A program made the position numbers and the translations under genes. Below, in pieces: positions 34,120-42,519 of a stretch of DNA of 64,000 nucleotides; the first letter of the stretch is position 1, and every line of letters begins with the position of its first letter. Source of the DNA: Chthoniobacteraceae bacterium. Lineage in GTDB: Bacteria > Verrucomicrobiota > Verrucomicrobiia > Chthoniobacterales > Chthoniobacteraceae. The notes under the pieces are model-generated. The model did no database searches. It worked only from the letters and a program-made list of their open reading frames with translations, and was not told the DNA's origin. The stretch lies in assembly GCA_947471505.1 (NCBI GenBank), contig CANIWM010000018.1:19941-83940 (forward strand), written 5' to 3'.

Positions 34120-34488
34120 TTACTCAGCGACACGGACAGCTACATCTTTTATATCCTGTTCGCGCTTTCGTTCTGTTTCGATCTTCTTCTCACGCAGTTG
34201 ATCAGCAACCTGCTTTTTGTCGCGAATCTCGCCAACCGTCGTGATTCCTGATGCTCCGCAGCTATGGCAGAAGGCCGCATCGGCACCAACAACAATAGCG
34301 CAAGCTCCGCAGCAGCGCTGCGAACGCTGGCGCATATCCTCACGCCGTACTTCATTCGCCCTTTTTTGTTCAATTCTAGCCTGCTCCGCTGCAAGCGCGA
34401 TCCGTTCAATCTCCTTCTTCTTGGCACGAGACTTACCAATCCATTTCACGATAGCTGTTAAAGTCCCTTGAATTAAAATTGGGTCCAT
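34120..34488 (-). CDS. Coiled-coil/zinc-ribbon protein, upstream half
   Basis: 122 residues from ATG 34488; the reading to 34677 uses a weak start. A short hydrophobic start (MDPILIQGTLTAIVKWIG) is followed by a basic-acidic coiled coil, a four-cysteine ribbon (CCGACAIVVGADAAFCHSCG) and a second coiled coil ending RVAE-stop. The second ribbon follows in frame after the TAA. As one gene it would be about 223 residues with two ribbons linked by coiled coils. Function unknown. Confidence 0.5.
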   Translation of the reverse strand: MDPILIQGTLTAIVKWIGKSRAKKKEIERIALAAEQARIEQKRANEVRREDMRQRSQRCCGACAIVVGADAAFCHSCGASGITTVGEIRDKKQVADQLREKKIETERKREQDIKDVAVRVAE

Positions 34489-34702
34489 ATTGCGTAAGTT
34501 GGTTGTATTAATTGCTAAGCAACAGAAAACCTTAGATAATTGAAATTTGGTGTGACTCAGGCAGGGAAAACGCCAGTTTTTCAACTCAATAAGCGTGCTC
34601 GTGCATTGAAAGTGCCCGAAGTCCTGCGGGGCGTCACCTCTGGGAATTTGGATGAGATAAAAGCGTGATTCTGTCACTTTTCATCTCCTGACCCCAGCCT
34701 CC

Positions 34703-35047
34703 TTATTGGCCTTCCCATTGTTTTAACATCGCTTGAATTCGCTCTATGTTTGATTCCATTCTGGCGATGCATTCAAGTTGGATTTCCGCCTCCCGCTTTG
34801 GTGATTTCGCTGAGCGAATTGCGTTCTCATAAATCGATGCAGTAGCTACAGCGTCCTTAAGGAGTACGAGAGCTCTTGCTTGCTGGGCTGGCGTTCGTAT
34901 GGATGAGGCTAGTATCCGTCCCAACGAGGTTTCTCGCTCGGTGGTTTTGTGCCACTTTCGGTCGGTAGCTTCGTAATTCGCTTTGTTGTCGCAGCCGAGC
35001 AGGCCGAACGTCGCTAAAACGGTGATGATACAAAAACAGTAATTCAT
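34703..35047 (-). CDS. Small putative lipoprotein
   Basis: 114 residues. The signal peptide MNYCFCIITVLATFGLLGC ends in a lipobox LLGC (Cys19). The mature part is helical and charged (ERETSLGRILASSIR, CIARMESNIERIQAML). No family recognised. Lies alone in the accessory island. Confidence 0.6.
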   Translation of the reverse strand: MNYCFCIITVLATFGLLGCDNKANYEATDRKWHKTTERETSLGRILASSIRTPAQQARALVLLKDAVATASIYENAIRSAKSPKREAEIQLECIARMESNIERIQAMLKQWEGQ

Positions 35048-35095
35048 AGAAACGGCGCTTTTGGTTGTTCTGGGCCTCCGTGGAGGGAGTCCAGT

Positions 35096-35120
35096 GGAAA
35101 CGGGGTCATTGGGTCAGGCG
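35096..35120 (+). repeat. Partial copy of the GGAAACGG...TCAGGCG palindromic repeat end
   Basis: GGAAACGGGGTC, then GGGTCAGGCG, matches the left end of the repeats at 35345 and 36677 with a small insertion. It looks like a solo end left by a related element. Confidence 0.4.
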
Positions 35121-35126
35121 TTGCGG

Positions 35127-35303
35127 TCATTTCGGTTTTTTGCGATGCGTCGAGCGCTTGCAAAAGCGCCAAACTCCTTTGCAACCTTCCCCGAGCATAT
35201 CGAATGCGAGGTCGATAAGGTCTCCCTTTAGTTTGTGCTTCTTCGTGAATGAAGTGAGCGGGTCGTAACCTTCGGGTTCTGGTTTCTGTTTTGGGTCTGT
35301 CAT
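35127..35303 (-). CDS. Small basic protein, 58 residues
   Basis: ATG 35303 to TGA 35127. MTDPKQKPEPEGYDPLTSFT begins a short lysine-rich protein continuing GDLIDLAFDMLGEGCKGVWRFCKR. Codon use looks coding (conserved third-position pattern) and no better reading exists on either strand. No family recognised. It lies between two copies of the palindromic repeat. Confidence 0.45.
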   Translation of the reverse strand: MTDPKQKPEPEGYDPLTSFTKKHKLKGDLIDLAFDMLGEGCKGVWRFCKRSTHRKKPK

Positions 35304-35344
35304 TGGGCGGTTTCGATTAAGTGATGTGGTTGACGGGGAAACGT

Positions 35345-35428
35345 GGAAACGGGTTCAGGCGAAAAAATGGAAAACTTTCCGGCTTCGTTGCGTGTCATTT
35401 TTCTTTTTTATCGCCTGACTCCGTTTCC
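35345..35428 (+). repeat. MITE/REP-like palindromic element, copy A (84 bases)
   Basis: Ends GGAAACGGGTTCAGGCGA (35345-35362) and TCGCCTGACTCCGTTTCC (35411-35428) are inverted repeats matching at 16 of 18 positions. The interior reads AAAAAATGGAAAACTTTCCGG. A related element occurs at 36677 in the same orientation. Too short to encode anything. Confidence 0.6.
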
Positions 35429-35512
35429 TCACAGTCATCCACCTTTGCGAGTCCCGGAGTCATTTGTTCAAACAGTCAGTTCGCAAGTTGGATGCGGTTC
35501 GAACCGGGCGGG

Positions 35513-36142
35513 CTATGGCACGCGCTTGGTGGCGGGGTCGCTCCATGCGCTTTTGCCTCGGGCGTTGCAGGCGCGGAGTTCTACCCAGACTTTTACGCCG
35601 GTGGGTAGGCCGGAGAGGTCGAAGCGGCTTTTTTTGCTCGTGTCGGCAAATTGCCACACGGTGCCGGGTGCGTTGGGGTCGGTGGTGGCGAAGCGGATTT
35701 CGTAATAGTCCACGATGCCGGGCTGGCCGCCGCATTGGCCGGAGACTTCGCCTTCTTCGTCGCCGACTGCGAGTTCGAGGCCTGTCGGCTTGTTGGGGAT
35801 GGGGCGCGCGGTGGGCGCACTTTTTACGCGGAGTTGCGCGGTTTCGACTTCGGCCACGGTGGTCGCGAGTTTGCCGACGTCGCTGCCGAGTTCGTTCAGT
35901 GCGGCGACGACGTCGCTCTCAGCGGCATCCTGCGCATCGGTGGTGGTGCCGAGGGTGGCTTTGGCAGTGGCGACATCGCCTTGCGTGGTGTCGAGCGTGC
36001 CGATTTTCGTTCCCAGCGCGGTGAGTTTCGGCGCGAGGCTGGCAAAGACGGCTTGCCCGGCGATGCCGTCTTGGATGTTGGTGGCCCGTATGAGGAGTTC
36101 GGGGATGGAGAGGTTGGTGAGGTCGAGTACTACGTCAAACAT
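35513..36142 (-). CDS. Fibronectin type III-like domain protein with helical N-terminus
   Basis: 209 residues from ATG 36142, no signal peptide. The first half is an Ala/Thr-rich helical segment (TTQGDVATAKATLGTTTDAQDAAESDVVAALNELG) that should form a coiled coil. Residues about 115-205 look like one fibronectin III module (PNKPTGLELAVGDEEGEVSGQ... YYEIRFATTD... YELRACNARGKSAWSDPATKRVP-like). Similar genes recur in Verrucomicrobiota near repeats. It is flanked by two palindromic repeats and preceded by a 21-base heptad repeat. Function unknown. Confidence 0.62.
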   Translation of the reverse strand: MFDVVLDLTNLSIPELLIRATNIQDGIAGQAVFASLAPKLTALGTKIGTLDTTQGDVATAKATLGTTTDAQDAAESDVVAALNELGSDVGKLATTVAEVETAQLRVKSAPTARPIPNKPTGLELAVGDEEGEVSGQCGGQPGIVDYYEIRFATTDPNAPGTVWQFADTSKKSRFDLSGLPTGVKVWVELRACNARGKSAWSDPATKRVP

Positions 36143-36166
36143 TGGATTAGATAGTTCGTTAAGGAT

Positions 36167-36253
36167 TTATTGGAAGGTGCGTGGATCATCGTAGAAAACC
36201 CGAGGGTCGTCGTATCGTAATCCAGGCTCATCATAGTAAGGCAGAGCGTTATT
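36167..36253 (-). repeat. Degenerate 21-base repeat encoding YDxP heptads, ending just before the FN3 gene
   Basis: The minus strand reads without stop YYDEPGLR, YDDPRVF, YDDPRTF, Q, stop: three 21-base units with the pattern YD(E/D)P(G/R). There is no ATG; CTG or a rare start would be needed. It sits directly upstream of the FN3-like gene. Either the tail of a decayed small gene or a very small peptide. Confidence 0.45.
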
Positions 36254-36329
36254 TTACAGCTTAGGCGGGAAATGAAGCAAATCGCTTCTGCGGAGGCAAG
36301 GAAAAGTTTTCGTTTTCTTAATAATCTCT

Positions 36330-36353
36330 CCCCTCGCTGTTTCATCCGAGGGG
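36330..36353. terminator. Hairpin CCCCTCG-N10-CGAGGGG
   Basis: A 7-base GC-rich stem with a 10-base loop, flanked by pyrimidine-rich sequence. It could end transcription of the repeat region in either direction. No long T-run follows. Confidence 0.35.
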
Positions 36354-36396
36354 CTCTTCTCTGATAGCCGTGGAAATTTCCCCTATATTTCCGAAA

Positions 36397-36585
36397 TATT
36401 GGTGAAGATTCGGGAGATATTTGAAGCGATTTCCGGGATCGTACGTAAGATTTACGGTGTCTCTAAAGCGATCTTTGGGATCGCATGTAAGATAGAGCGA
36501 GTCTTGAAAAAGATGCGGGGCGTCTCCCTGCCTATCTCACGCGTCGCATGTAAGACACGGGAGATCAGGACGATGATTTGAGGGG
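36397..36585 (+). repeat. Degenerate 21-base tandem repeat encoding heptads (I-x-G/R-V/I-x-x-K)
   Basis: TCG(T/C)A(C/T)GTAAGA recurs at 36439, 36481 and 36544, spaced 42 and 63 bases, multiples of 21. In the plus frame from TTG 36399 the units read ISGIVRK, IYGVSKA, IFGIACK, IERVLKK, MRGVSLP, ISRVACK. The 60-residue reading ends TGA 36581. It could be a small heptad-repeat peptide or a non-coding minisatellite; codon choice does not settle it. Confidence 0.55.
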
Positions 36586-36676
36586 TAGGTATGGAGCGAT
36601 CCGCTCGAAGGCTGGTCTAAAACCAAAGCCCATCTGTCGTGCCGCTCGACGGGGAGTCGGCGTCCCGCTTGTGTAG

Positions 36677-36755
36677 GGAAACTTGGTCAGGCGAAAAAAT
36701 GGAAGACATTGCCGGCATTTATCGTGTGTTTATTTCATGTCACCTGACCGCTTGT
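36677..36755 (+). repeat. MITE/REP-like palindromic element, copy B
   Basis: Left end GGAAACTTGGTCAGGCGA followed by AAAAAATGGAAGACATTGCC matches copy A at 35345; the right end TCACCTGACC is the imperfect inverse of GGTCAGGCGA. Same orientation as copy A, so the two bracket the FN3-like gene and both heptad repeats. Confidence 0.55.
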
Positions 36756-36872
36756 CGCGCGTGTGACCGGCTTTCCGCGCGATGCAAGAATGTCATGCTG
36801 AGCGGTTGATACTTGTCCAAACGCGGTACGGGACCTGCGAACCAGCATCTGATTCATGAATATTTCCAACCG

Positions 36873-38030
36873 ATGAGCAGTGAAACACCGCGCACCGTCA
36901 GCACTTCGCTGCATATCGGCGAGTTGACAGGTCTGCGGGCGCTGCTTGCGCTATGGGTGCTCATCGGCCACGCCGCGGGGCTTGCGGAACTTGGCTCGAC
37001 GGGCTTTGGTCACTTTCTCCAGCGCGGCGATCTCGCGGTGGATGTGTTCATTATTCTGAGCGGTTTTGTCATCACTCTGGCGCTCAATAAACGCCCGACA
37101 TCGTGGTCTGCTTTTATGCGGGATCGGTTTCGCCGATTGATGCCTGCTTACTTTGTGACGCTAGCCGTTGCGGTGTGTCTATTGCCCTACCAAGGCGAGC
37201 TGTTTCAGAAAATGGGGACGTTTGATCCGCAGACAGTCAGCGAATGGTCGCGGCAGCAGAGCTTGGAAGTGATGCACCTGCCGTATCACCTGTTCCTACA
37301 CGTCACGATGCTGCACGGAGTCGTGCCGATTGCGCCGGGGCAGGAGTCCATCGCCCTAGCGCTCTTGCCCGTCGCGTGGAGCCTGTCGCTGGAGTGGCAA
37401 TTCTATGTCATCGCTCCGGCCCTCCATCGCCTCCTGTTTCGTGTAAAAGCCCCGCTCGCGTTGCTGATCACCGCAGCCGCCTGCGTCGGCACGGTCATTT
37501 TCAATCGCCTTTTCCATGCGGAGTTTCCATCCGACTCTGCGCTACCGGCGAAGTTCGGCTTGTTCTTCCTCGGTATCTATAGCGCGTCGCTGATCTCGTG
37601 TTTTAGCCAAACCGGAAAGAGCGAAGTCGGACGTTGCTTGATGCACGCCTCTCCAGTGGTGTGGCTGTTTACCGCGTCAGTGCCGATCGGGCTGTGGGTG
37701 TTTGTCATGGGGACCATCTTAAACCTCGCTGGCGACTCCGCACGGCTCGAAGCCCGCATCGCGTCGTCCATTTTAAAGCACCGGATCCTGATGTGGATCG
37801 GGGAGCGTTCCTACTCGCTGTATCTTTGCCACATGCTGGTGCAATGGCTCGTGCTTGGCGCGATCATCGCAGTGCTTCCGCAGGCAAAACCGATACTACG
37901 GTTCGCACTACTGCTCCCGATCTCCGCTGCGTGCTCGCTCATTACCGCTCACTTCATGGAGCGATTTTTGGAACGGCGAGCGGGTTTTGGAACGGCGAGC
38001 GAGGTGAAAATGTTGCCTTCGGTCCACTGA
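36873..38030 (+). CDS. Membrane acyltransferase (acyltransferase 3 family)
   Basis: 385 residues from ATG 36873; a TTG at 36813 would add 20 residues. GELTGLRALLALWVLIGHAAG is the family start with the catalytic-type His in helix 1, followed by DLAVDVFIILSGFVITLAL and FMRDRFRRLMPAYF, then about ten helices to the C-terminus. Such enzymes O-acetylate or acylate sugars in surface polysaccharides. No glycan cluster is adjacent. Two short repeats GFGTASE/GLERRAGFG at the end are only local. Confidence 0.85.
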   Translation: MSSETPRTVSTSLHIGELTGLRALLALWVLIGHAAGLAELGSTGFGHFLQRGDLAVDVFIILSGFVITLALNKRPTSWSAFMRDRFRRLMPAYFVTLAVAVCLLPYQGELFQKMGTFDPQTVSEWSRQQSLEVMHLPYHLFLHVTMLHGVVPIAPGQESIALALLPVAWSLSLEWQFYVIAPALHRLLFRVKAPLALLITAAACVGTVIFNRLFHAEFPSDSALPAKFGLFFLGIYSASLISCFSQTGKSEVGRCLMHASPVVWLFTASVPIGLWVFVMGTILNLAGDSARLEARIASSILKHRILMWIGERSYSLYLCHMLVQWLVLGAIIAVLPQAKPILRFALLLPISAACSLITAHFMERFLERRAGFGTASEVKMLPSVH

Positions 38031-38045
38031 CCACTGCCCACAAAC

Positions 38046-39650
38046 TCAAGCCACTGCCGACATCTGGATCACCTCATGGATCGCCTTGCGCAAGTCCGAG
38101 CCCGTCACCGGTTTGCCAACGATCATATCGATCCCCTCTGGCAATGTGCCCACCGCTTTCATCTCCTCGCCGAAGCCCGTGAGCAAAATGACTGGCGTAT
38201 TCGGACGACGACTCTTCACCTCTTTTGCAAGCTGCTCGCCGCTCATTCCCGGCATGGATTGATCGGTGATAACGACATCGAAATCCGCCGCAATAAACTC
38301 TGCGAGCGCCACCGCTCCATCGAACGCGAGGACCGTTTCATGCCCGTCCATATGCAAATGCTCGGACAAAAGTTCACAGATGATCTCCTGATCATCCACG
38401 ACCAGAATCTTGAGCGGAGGAATATCAGTTCCGCGCTCCTCGTCCTGAACAACTACTACTTCCACATCCGTACTCGGCATCACGAGCGCGAAGATCGTAC
38501 CCACACCCGGCTCGCTCTCGATCTGGATATTGCCGCCGTGGCGCTGGATGATTCCGTATGCCACAGCCAGCCCTAACCCGGTGCCACGCTCGCCCTTCGT
38601 CGTGTAAAATGGCTCCAAGCAAAGCGCGACCACTTCCGGCGACATCCCGACGCCCGTATCTGCGACTTCGATGCGCACACTCCCATCGACATCGCGAGTG
38701 CGGACGACGATAGAGCCCCCTTCCGGCATCGCATCGCACGCATTGAAAATGAGATTCGTCAGCACCTCCCGTAGCTCCGGTCCGCAGCCGAGGACTCGGC
38801 AATTAGACGCCAAGTCCGTCGTCACGGAAATCATGACGCCTGCCGCCTGTGCACGCGCCTTCCACTTCGGCGTAGTGAAAGCGACCGCCTGCTCGCAAAG
38901 CTGATTCGGGTCCAGCGCCACACGCACCTCGCCTTCCTCTGCGGGGCGGTAAAACTCCTTTAGTCGGCTCACCACATGCGTGGCATCCTGCGCCGCAGTC
39001 ACAACATGCTCCACGTAGCCGCGCTCCTTCGAGTCTGCTGCATTCTTTTGAAACCACGGCAAGAGCAACTCTCCATATCCCAAAATCATCGTTAGCGCGT
39101 TATTGAAATCATGCGCGATTCCGCCGGCCATCATTCCTAGCGCGCGGAGTCGCTCCTGCTTCACAACGTGCTCCTGCGCCGTGCGGAGCTGCGTGAGCGC
39201 GTCCTCCAGCTCCGACGTCCGCTGCCTTACGGTCTCATCCAGCCGAAGATTCAAAAAGCGATTCTCCAGCAAATTCCGGATGCGCAGTTGCACCTCCGTC
39301 GTATCCAACGGCTTGGTAATGAAGTCGCTCGCACCAGACCGCAGCGCCTTTCTCCGCGTCTCCGGCGATACATCCGCCGTCAGCACGACGATCGGGAGAA
39401 ATATATCGCCATCCAGCAATTCCCGAATCTCCGAAATCACCTCATACCCGTCCACATGAGGCATGTGCAGGTCCGTGAGCACAAGGTCCGGCTGAAACTC
39501 TGCAAACATCGGAATCGCCTCCCGAGGGTCTGTCGTGCAACGCCACGTCACCCCGCCAAACAGCTCCAGCACCCGCTCTAGGAGACGGACGTTCGACGGC
39601 TCATCATCGATGATGAGAATTTTTGCTGGTGGCAATGGATGCTGATTCAT
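38046..39650 (-). CDS. Hybrid histidine kinase with receiver domains at both ends
   Basis: 534 residues from ATG 39650; upstream in-frame sequence to 39965 overlaps menG and is not coding. Order: receiver domain 1 (6-125, IIDDE, phospho-Asp in VLTDLHMP, LTAD, KP), short coiled coil, HisKA (H in GGIAHDFNNALTMILGYGELL), HATPase (NLIFNACDAMPEGG, ADTGVGMSPEV, GERGTGLGLAVAYGI), receiver domain 2 (VVDDQ, VITDQSMPGMSG, LTGFG, KP). No sensor or membrane segment, so it is a soluble kinase fed through the first receiver. Divergent from menG; start separated by 58 bases. Output unknown. Confidence 0.9.
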   Translation of the reverse strand: MNQHPLPPAKILIIDDEPSNVRLLERVLELFGGVTWRCTTDPREAIPMFAEFQPDLVLTDLHMPHVDGYEVISEIRELLDGDIFLPIVVLTADVSPETRRKALRSGASDFITKPLDTTEVQLRIRNLLENRFLNLRLDETVRQRTSELEDALTQLRTAQEHVVKQERLRALGMMAGGIAHDFNNALTMILGYGELLLPWFQKNAADSKERGYVEHVVTAAQDATHVVSRLKEFYRPAEEGEVRVALDPNQLCEQAVAFTTPKWKARAQAAGVMISVTTDLASNCRVLGCGPELREVLTNLIFNACDAMPEGGSIVVRTRDVDGSVRIEVADTGVGMSPEVVALCLEPFYTTKGERGTGLGLAVAYGIIQRHGGNIQIESEPGVGTIFALVMPSTDVEVVVVQDEERGTDIPPLKILVVDDQEIICELLSEHLHMDGHETVLAFDGAVALAEFIAADFDVVITDQSMPGMSGEQLAKEVKSRRPNTPVILLTGFGEEMKAVGTLPEGIDMIVGKPVTGSDLRKAIHEVIQMSAVA

Positions 39651-39708
39651 TTGGGCTGTGCCGAGTATATGCGAGATACGTTCGACATGCGTGGAAAAAG
39701 CAATTGAT

Positions 39709-40434
39709 ATGCCTTTGAAGATGCCAAATTTGACCGAACCGCTAAGCCCGACTCCCGCACCTGGCAAAGGAGCCGGAGTGCAGCGCCTCTTTAGCGCCAT
39801 CGCACGCCGATACGACCTCGCGAACCACCTCCTCAGCGGAGGTATGGACTTCCTATGGCGTCGGCGCGCCGCCGCCATCGTCCGCGCCGAGAGCCCGCAA
39901 ACGATTCTCGATGTAGCCACCGGTAGCGGCGACCTCGCGCTAGTCCTCCAAAAAACCTGTCCCACCGCTCACATCACCGCCACCGATTTCTGCCAGCCCA
40001 TGCTCGACGAAGCCCGACGCAAAGGCGTGCAAAACATCGTCCTCGCCGACGCGCTCGCCCTCCCCTTCCCCGATGCCGCCTTCGACGTCCTCACCGTCGC
40101 ATTCGGCCTCCGCAATATGGAAGACTGGTCCCGCGCCCTCCGGGAACTCGCCCGCGTCATCCGGCCCGGCGGCCTCCTCCTCGTGCTCGACTTTTCGGTC
40201 CCTCCGCAGCCCCTGCGAACGCTCTACCGTTTCTATCTCCACCACATCCTCCCTCGCCTCGCCTCCCTCCTCACCGGGGAAAAAGCCGCTTACGACTACC
40301 TCGCCGACTCCATCGAAACCTTCCCCAGTGGACCCTCCATGAACGCACTCATCCAGAGTTGTGGCTTTACCGAGGCAAAATGCCAGCCGCTCACGGGCGG
40401 CATCGTCTCCCTCTATACCGCCCGCCGCACGTGA
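39709..40434 (+). CDS. menG: Demethylmenaquinone/ubiquinone C-methyltransferase
   Basis: 241 residues from ATG 39709; ATG 39721 and GTG 39658 are alternatives. It has the UbiE/MenG motifs VQRLFSAIARRYDLANHLLSGGMDFLWRR, the SAM-binding ILDVATGSGDLAL and VAFGLRNMEDWSRALRELARVIRPGG. It methylates demethylmenaquinone (or the ubiquinone precursor). Menaquinone is the likely quinone here, and the DmsC-type and b-type membrane proteins of the window would draw on it; this link is inference. Confidence 0.92.
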   Translation: MPLKMPNLTEPLSPTPAPGKGAGVQRLFSAIARRYDLANHLLSGGMDFLWRRRAAAIVRAESPQTILDVATGSGDLALVLQKTCPTAHITATDFCQPMLDEARRKGVQNIVLADALALPFPDAAFDVLTVAFGLRNMEDWSRALRELARVIRPGGLLLVLDFSVPPQPLRTLYRFYLHHILPRLASLLTGEKAAYDYLADSIETFPSGPSMNALIQSCGFTEAKCQPLTGGIVSLYTARRT

Positions 40435-40463
40435 TCGAACACAGAAATCCGAACGCCTCGCAC

Positions 40464-40654
40464 CGAGGGTGTGATTAAAAGTGGAATACCTGAAGGGGTG
40501 CCGCCGGACCTATACGCGAAAGTAGCGGGGCCGTCCCGGCCCCGTCGCGACACGCAGTGTCGCAGTACCGCAAGCGCCTTTGGCGCTCGGGGCCGAGACG
40601 GCCCCGCTACCATTGGGCTTTACTCGCTATGTCCCACTTTTAATCACACCCTCG
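40464..40654. mobile_element. MITE-like element with 21-base perfect terminal inverted repeats
   Basis: The ends (40464-40484 and 40634-40654) are perfect inverted repeats containing GGTGTGATTAAAAGTGG. Inside, AGCGGGGCCGTC... and ...GACGGCCCCGCT are a second inverted pair, plus a GCGACAC/GTGTCGC hairpin. No coding capacity. It fills the gap between menG and the end of metG, and its structure could end transcription from both sides. No obvious target-site duplication. Confidence 0.65.
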
Positions 40655-40662
40655 CCCCGACT

Positions 40663-42333
40663 CTATCCCGCCTTTTCCTGCTCGATCCGTGGAAAGAGCG
40701 GAGTCGGTTGGCCAAGTTGATGCCCACTTTTAAGCCCTCCCCATACGGCGTCGGCGAGCGTCTGCGGGTGCGCCACTCCGAGTTGCTCCAAGATGCCCGC
40801 AGCCGCGCGAGGAAGCACGGGAGTGATGAGGATGGCGATGATGCGGAGGTTCTCCACGAGCGTGTAGAGGACGGCATCGAGCTTGTCTGCCTGTGCCGGA
40901 TCGGCGGCGAGGCTGAAGGGTCTCTCCACGTCGATGTATTGGTTGCACGCGGTCGCATATTGCACGGCGATTTCCAGCGCGGAATGAACACGGTTTTCAT
41001 CCATCGCCTCGCAGTACGTCGCAACAAAAGTATCCGGCGCAGGGCCGGGCGAAGTAGCTTGTCGGACGAGACGCCCTTCGCGGTATTTGTGCGCCATGTT
41101 GATGGAGCGGTTCAGCAAATTGCCGATGCTATTGCCGAGGTCCGTGGCGTAGCGGGTGAGCAAGCGGTCGTCGGCAAAATCCATATCGCCGCCCACCGAG
41201 CAATCGCGCATGAGGTAGTAGCGGAGCGCCTCCGGCCCACATCGCTCGGCGAATTGCGCGATGTCTTCCTCCGGCGTCACGGCCTTGCCCTTCTTCGCGT
41301 TGCCTTCATTTTGCTTCACAAATCCGAGGCGGATTCCTGCGCCGATAGCGTTGGCGACCGAGTTAGGGTCTTTGATGTTGCCGAGCGATTTGCTCATCTT
41401 TTCCCCACCGATATTCACGTAGCCGTGGACGAGCATCCGAGGCATGTCCGCATCGCAAAAGCCCATCGCTTTGAGCATACAAAGCCAGTAGATGCCGTGC
41501 GCGGGAATGATGATGTCTTTGCCGATGACGTGCAGCGCGGGCCACGCGCAACCGGGCGTCGGGGCGTTGGGAAATGCAGGCATCAAGTGCCCATTGGCCA
41601 CCGCCTGTTTGTAACCGGCAAAGCTGATGTAGTTTACCAGCGCGTCGAACCACACGAACGTGACGCACTCCGGATCAAACGGAATCTCGATGCCCCAAGA
41701 GAGTCGCGCTTTCGGTCGCGAAATGGAGAGGTCGCCCTCAATTTTCGCCGCCGCATTACGCAGCTCCGTCTGGCGATATGCGGGAGTGATGAGCCCCGGC
41801 GTGCTGTCGATGAAGGCGAGCAGCCAGTCCTTGTATTTGGTCAGACGGAAGTACCAGTTCGTCTCCTCTAGCTCCTCCACTTTTCCCCACTCTGGGCCGA
41901 ACGTCCCATCGGGCCCGCGATCTTTGTCCGTGAGGAATTGCTCCTGCCGTTCGCTGTAAAATCCCTTGTAAGGCGCGGAGTAAATCTCGCCCGCATCGAA
42001 GAGCGCCTGGAGAATCTCCCGCACACATTCTTTGTGCAGCGGGTCCGTGGTCGCGGCCCAGCCATCATACTGCACATCAAGCCGCTTCCACAGCGCGATA
42101 AACTTCTCGCTCAGCCCATCCACAAACGCCTGCGGCGCCACGCCCTCGCGCGCAGCAGACTGCTGGACCTTCTGCCCGTGCTGGTCCACGCCCGTGAGAA
42201 AGTAAACATCGTCCCCTTTCAGCCGGTGGTAACGAGCAATCACATCCGCTAAAATCTTCTCGTAAGCGTGCCCCAGATGCGGCGGCGCGTTGGTGTAATC
42301 GATCGCAGTAGTGATGAAGAATGGCTTGGACAT
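40663..42333 (-). CDS. metG: Methionyl-tRNA synthetase, short form
   Basis: 556 residues from ATG 42333 (MSKPFFITTAIDYTNAPPHLGHAYEK); the reading to 42384 is an extension. The HIGH motif is PHLGH and the KMSKS motif is GGEKMSKSLGN. It is the shorter type without the C-terminal tRNA-binding/dimerisation domain. The zinc-knuckle loop (FYSERQEQFLTDKD) lacks the cysteine pairs found in the Escherichia coli enzyme, as in the metG2 class. It charges methionine onto tRNA. Confidence 0.95.
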   Translation of the reverse strand: MSKPFFITTAIDYTNAPPHLGHAYEKILADVIARYHRLKGDDVYFLTGVDQHGQKVQQSAAREGVAPQAFVDGLSEKFIALWKRLDVQYDGWAATTDPLHKECVREILQALFDAGEIYSAPYKGFYSERQEQFLTDKDRGPDGTFGPEWGKVEELEETNWYFRLTKYKDWLLAFIDSTPGLITPAYRQTELRNAAAKIEGDLSISRPKARLSWGIEIPFDPECVTFVWFDALVNYISFAGYKQAVANGHLMPAFPNAPTPGCAWPALHVIGKDIIIPAHGIYWLCMLKAMGFCDADMPRMLVHGYVNIGGEKMSKSLGNIKDPNSVANAIGAGIRLGFVKQNEGNAKKGKAVTPEEDIAQFAERCGPEALRYYLMRDCSVGGDMDFADDRLLTRYATDLGNSIGNLLNRSINMAHKYREGRLVRQATSPGPAPDTFVATYCEAMDENRVHSALEIAVQYATACNQYIDVERPFSLAADPAQADKLDAVLYTLVENLRIIAILITPVLPRAAAGILEQLGVAHPQTLADAVWGGLKSGHQLGQPTPLFPRIEQEKAG

Positions 42334-42519
42334 TGGGGCGAACGATGGCGGAGAGACGGCATGGAGTTCAATGATGAATGACAAAGACGCTGCGCTGCGC
42401 CGGAGCAGGTCTTCCTCTTTCCCCTCGCCCGCCGCGCGAGCGTCGTGCAGGATGCTACTCGTTCGGCGTAGAAATTCACCGCCGTTCCTCCCAACTCAAA
42501 CAATCATACTCACCAAATC

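Noticed and set aside
35065..35268. 67-residue plus-strand open frame
   Set aside because: Antisense to the better-supported 58-residue gene at 35127-35303.
36130..36345. 71-residue minus-strand open frame
   Set aside because: Overlaps the FN3 gene start and the hairpin; its frame does not follow the 21-base repeat, whereas the adjacent frame does.
40471..41871. 466-residue plus-strand open frame
   Set aside because: Starts inside the MITE-like element and runs antisense to metG.
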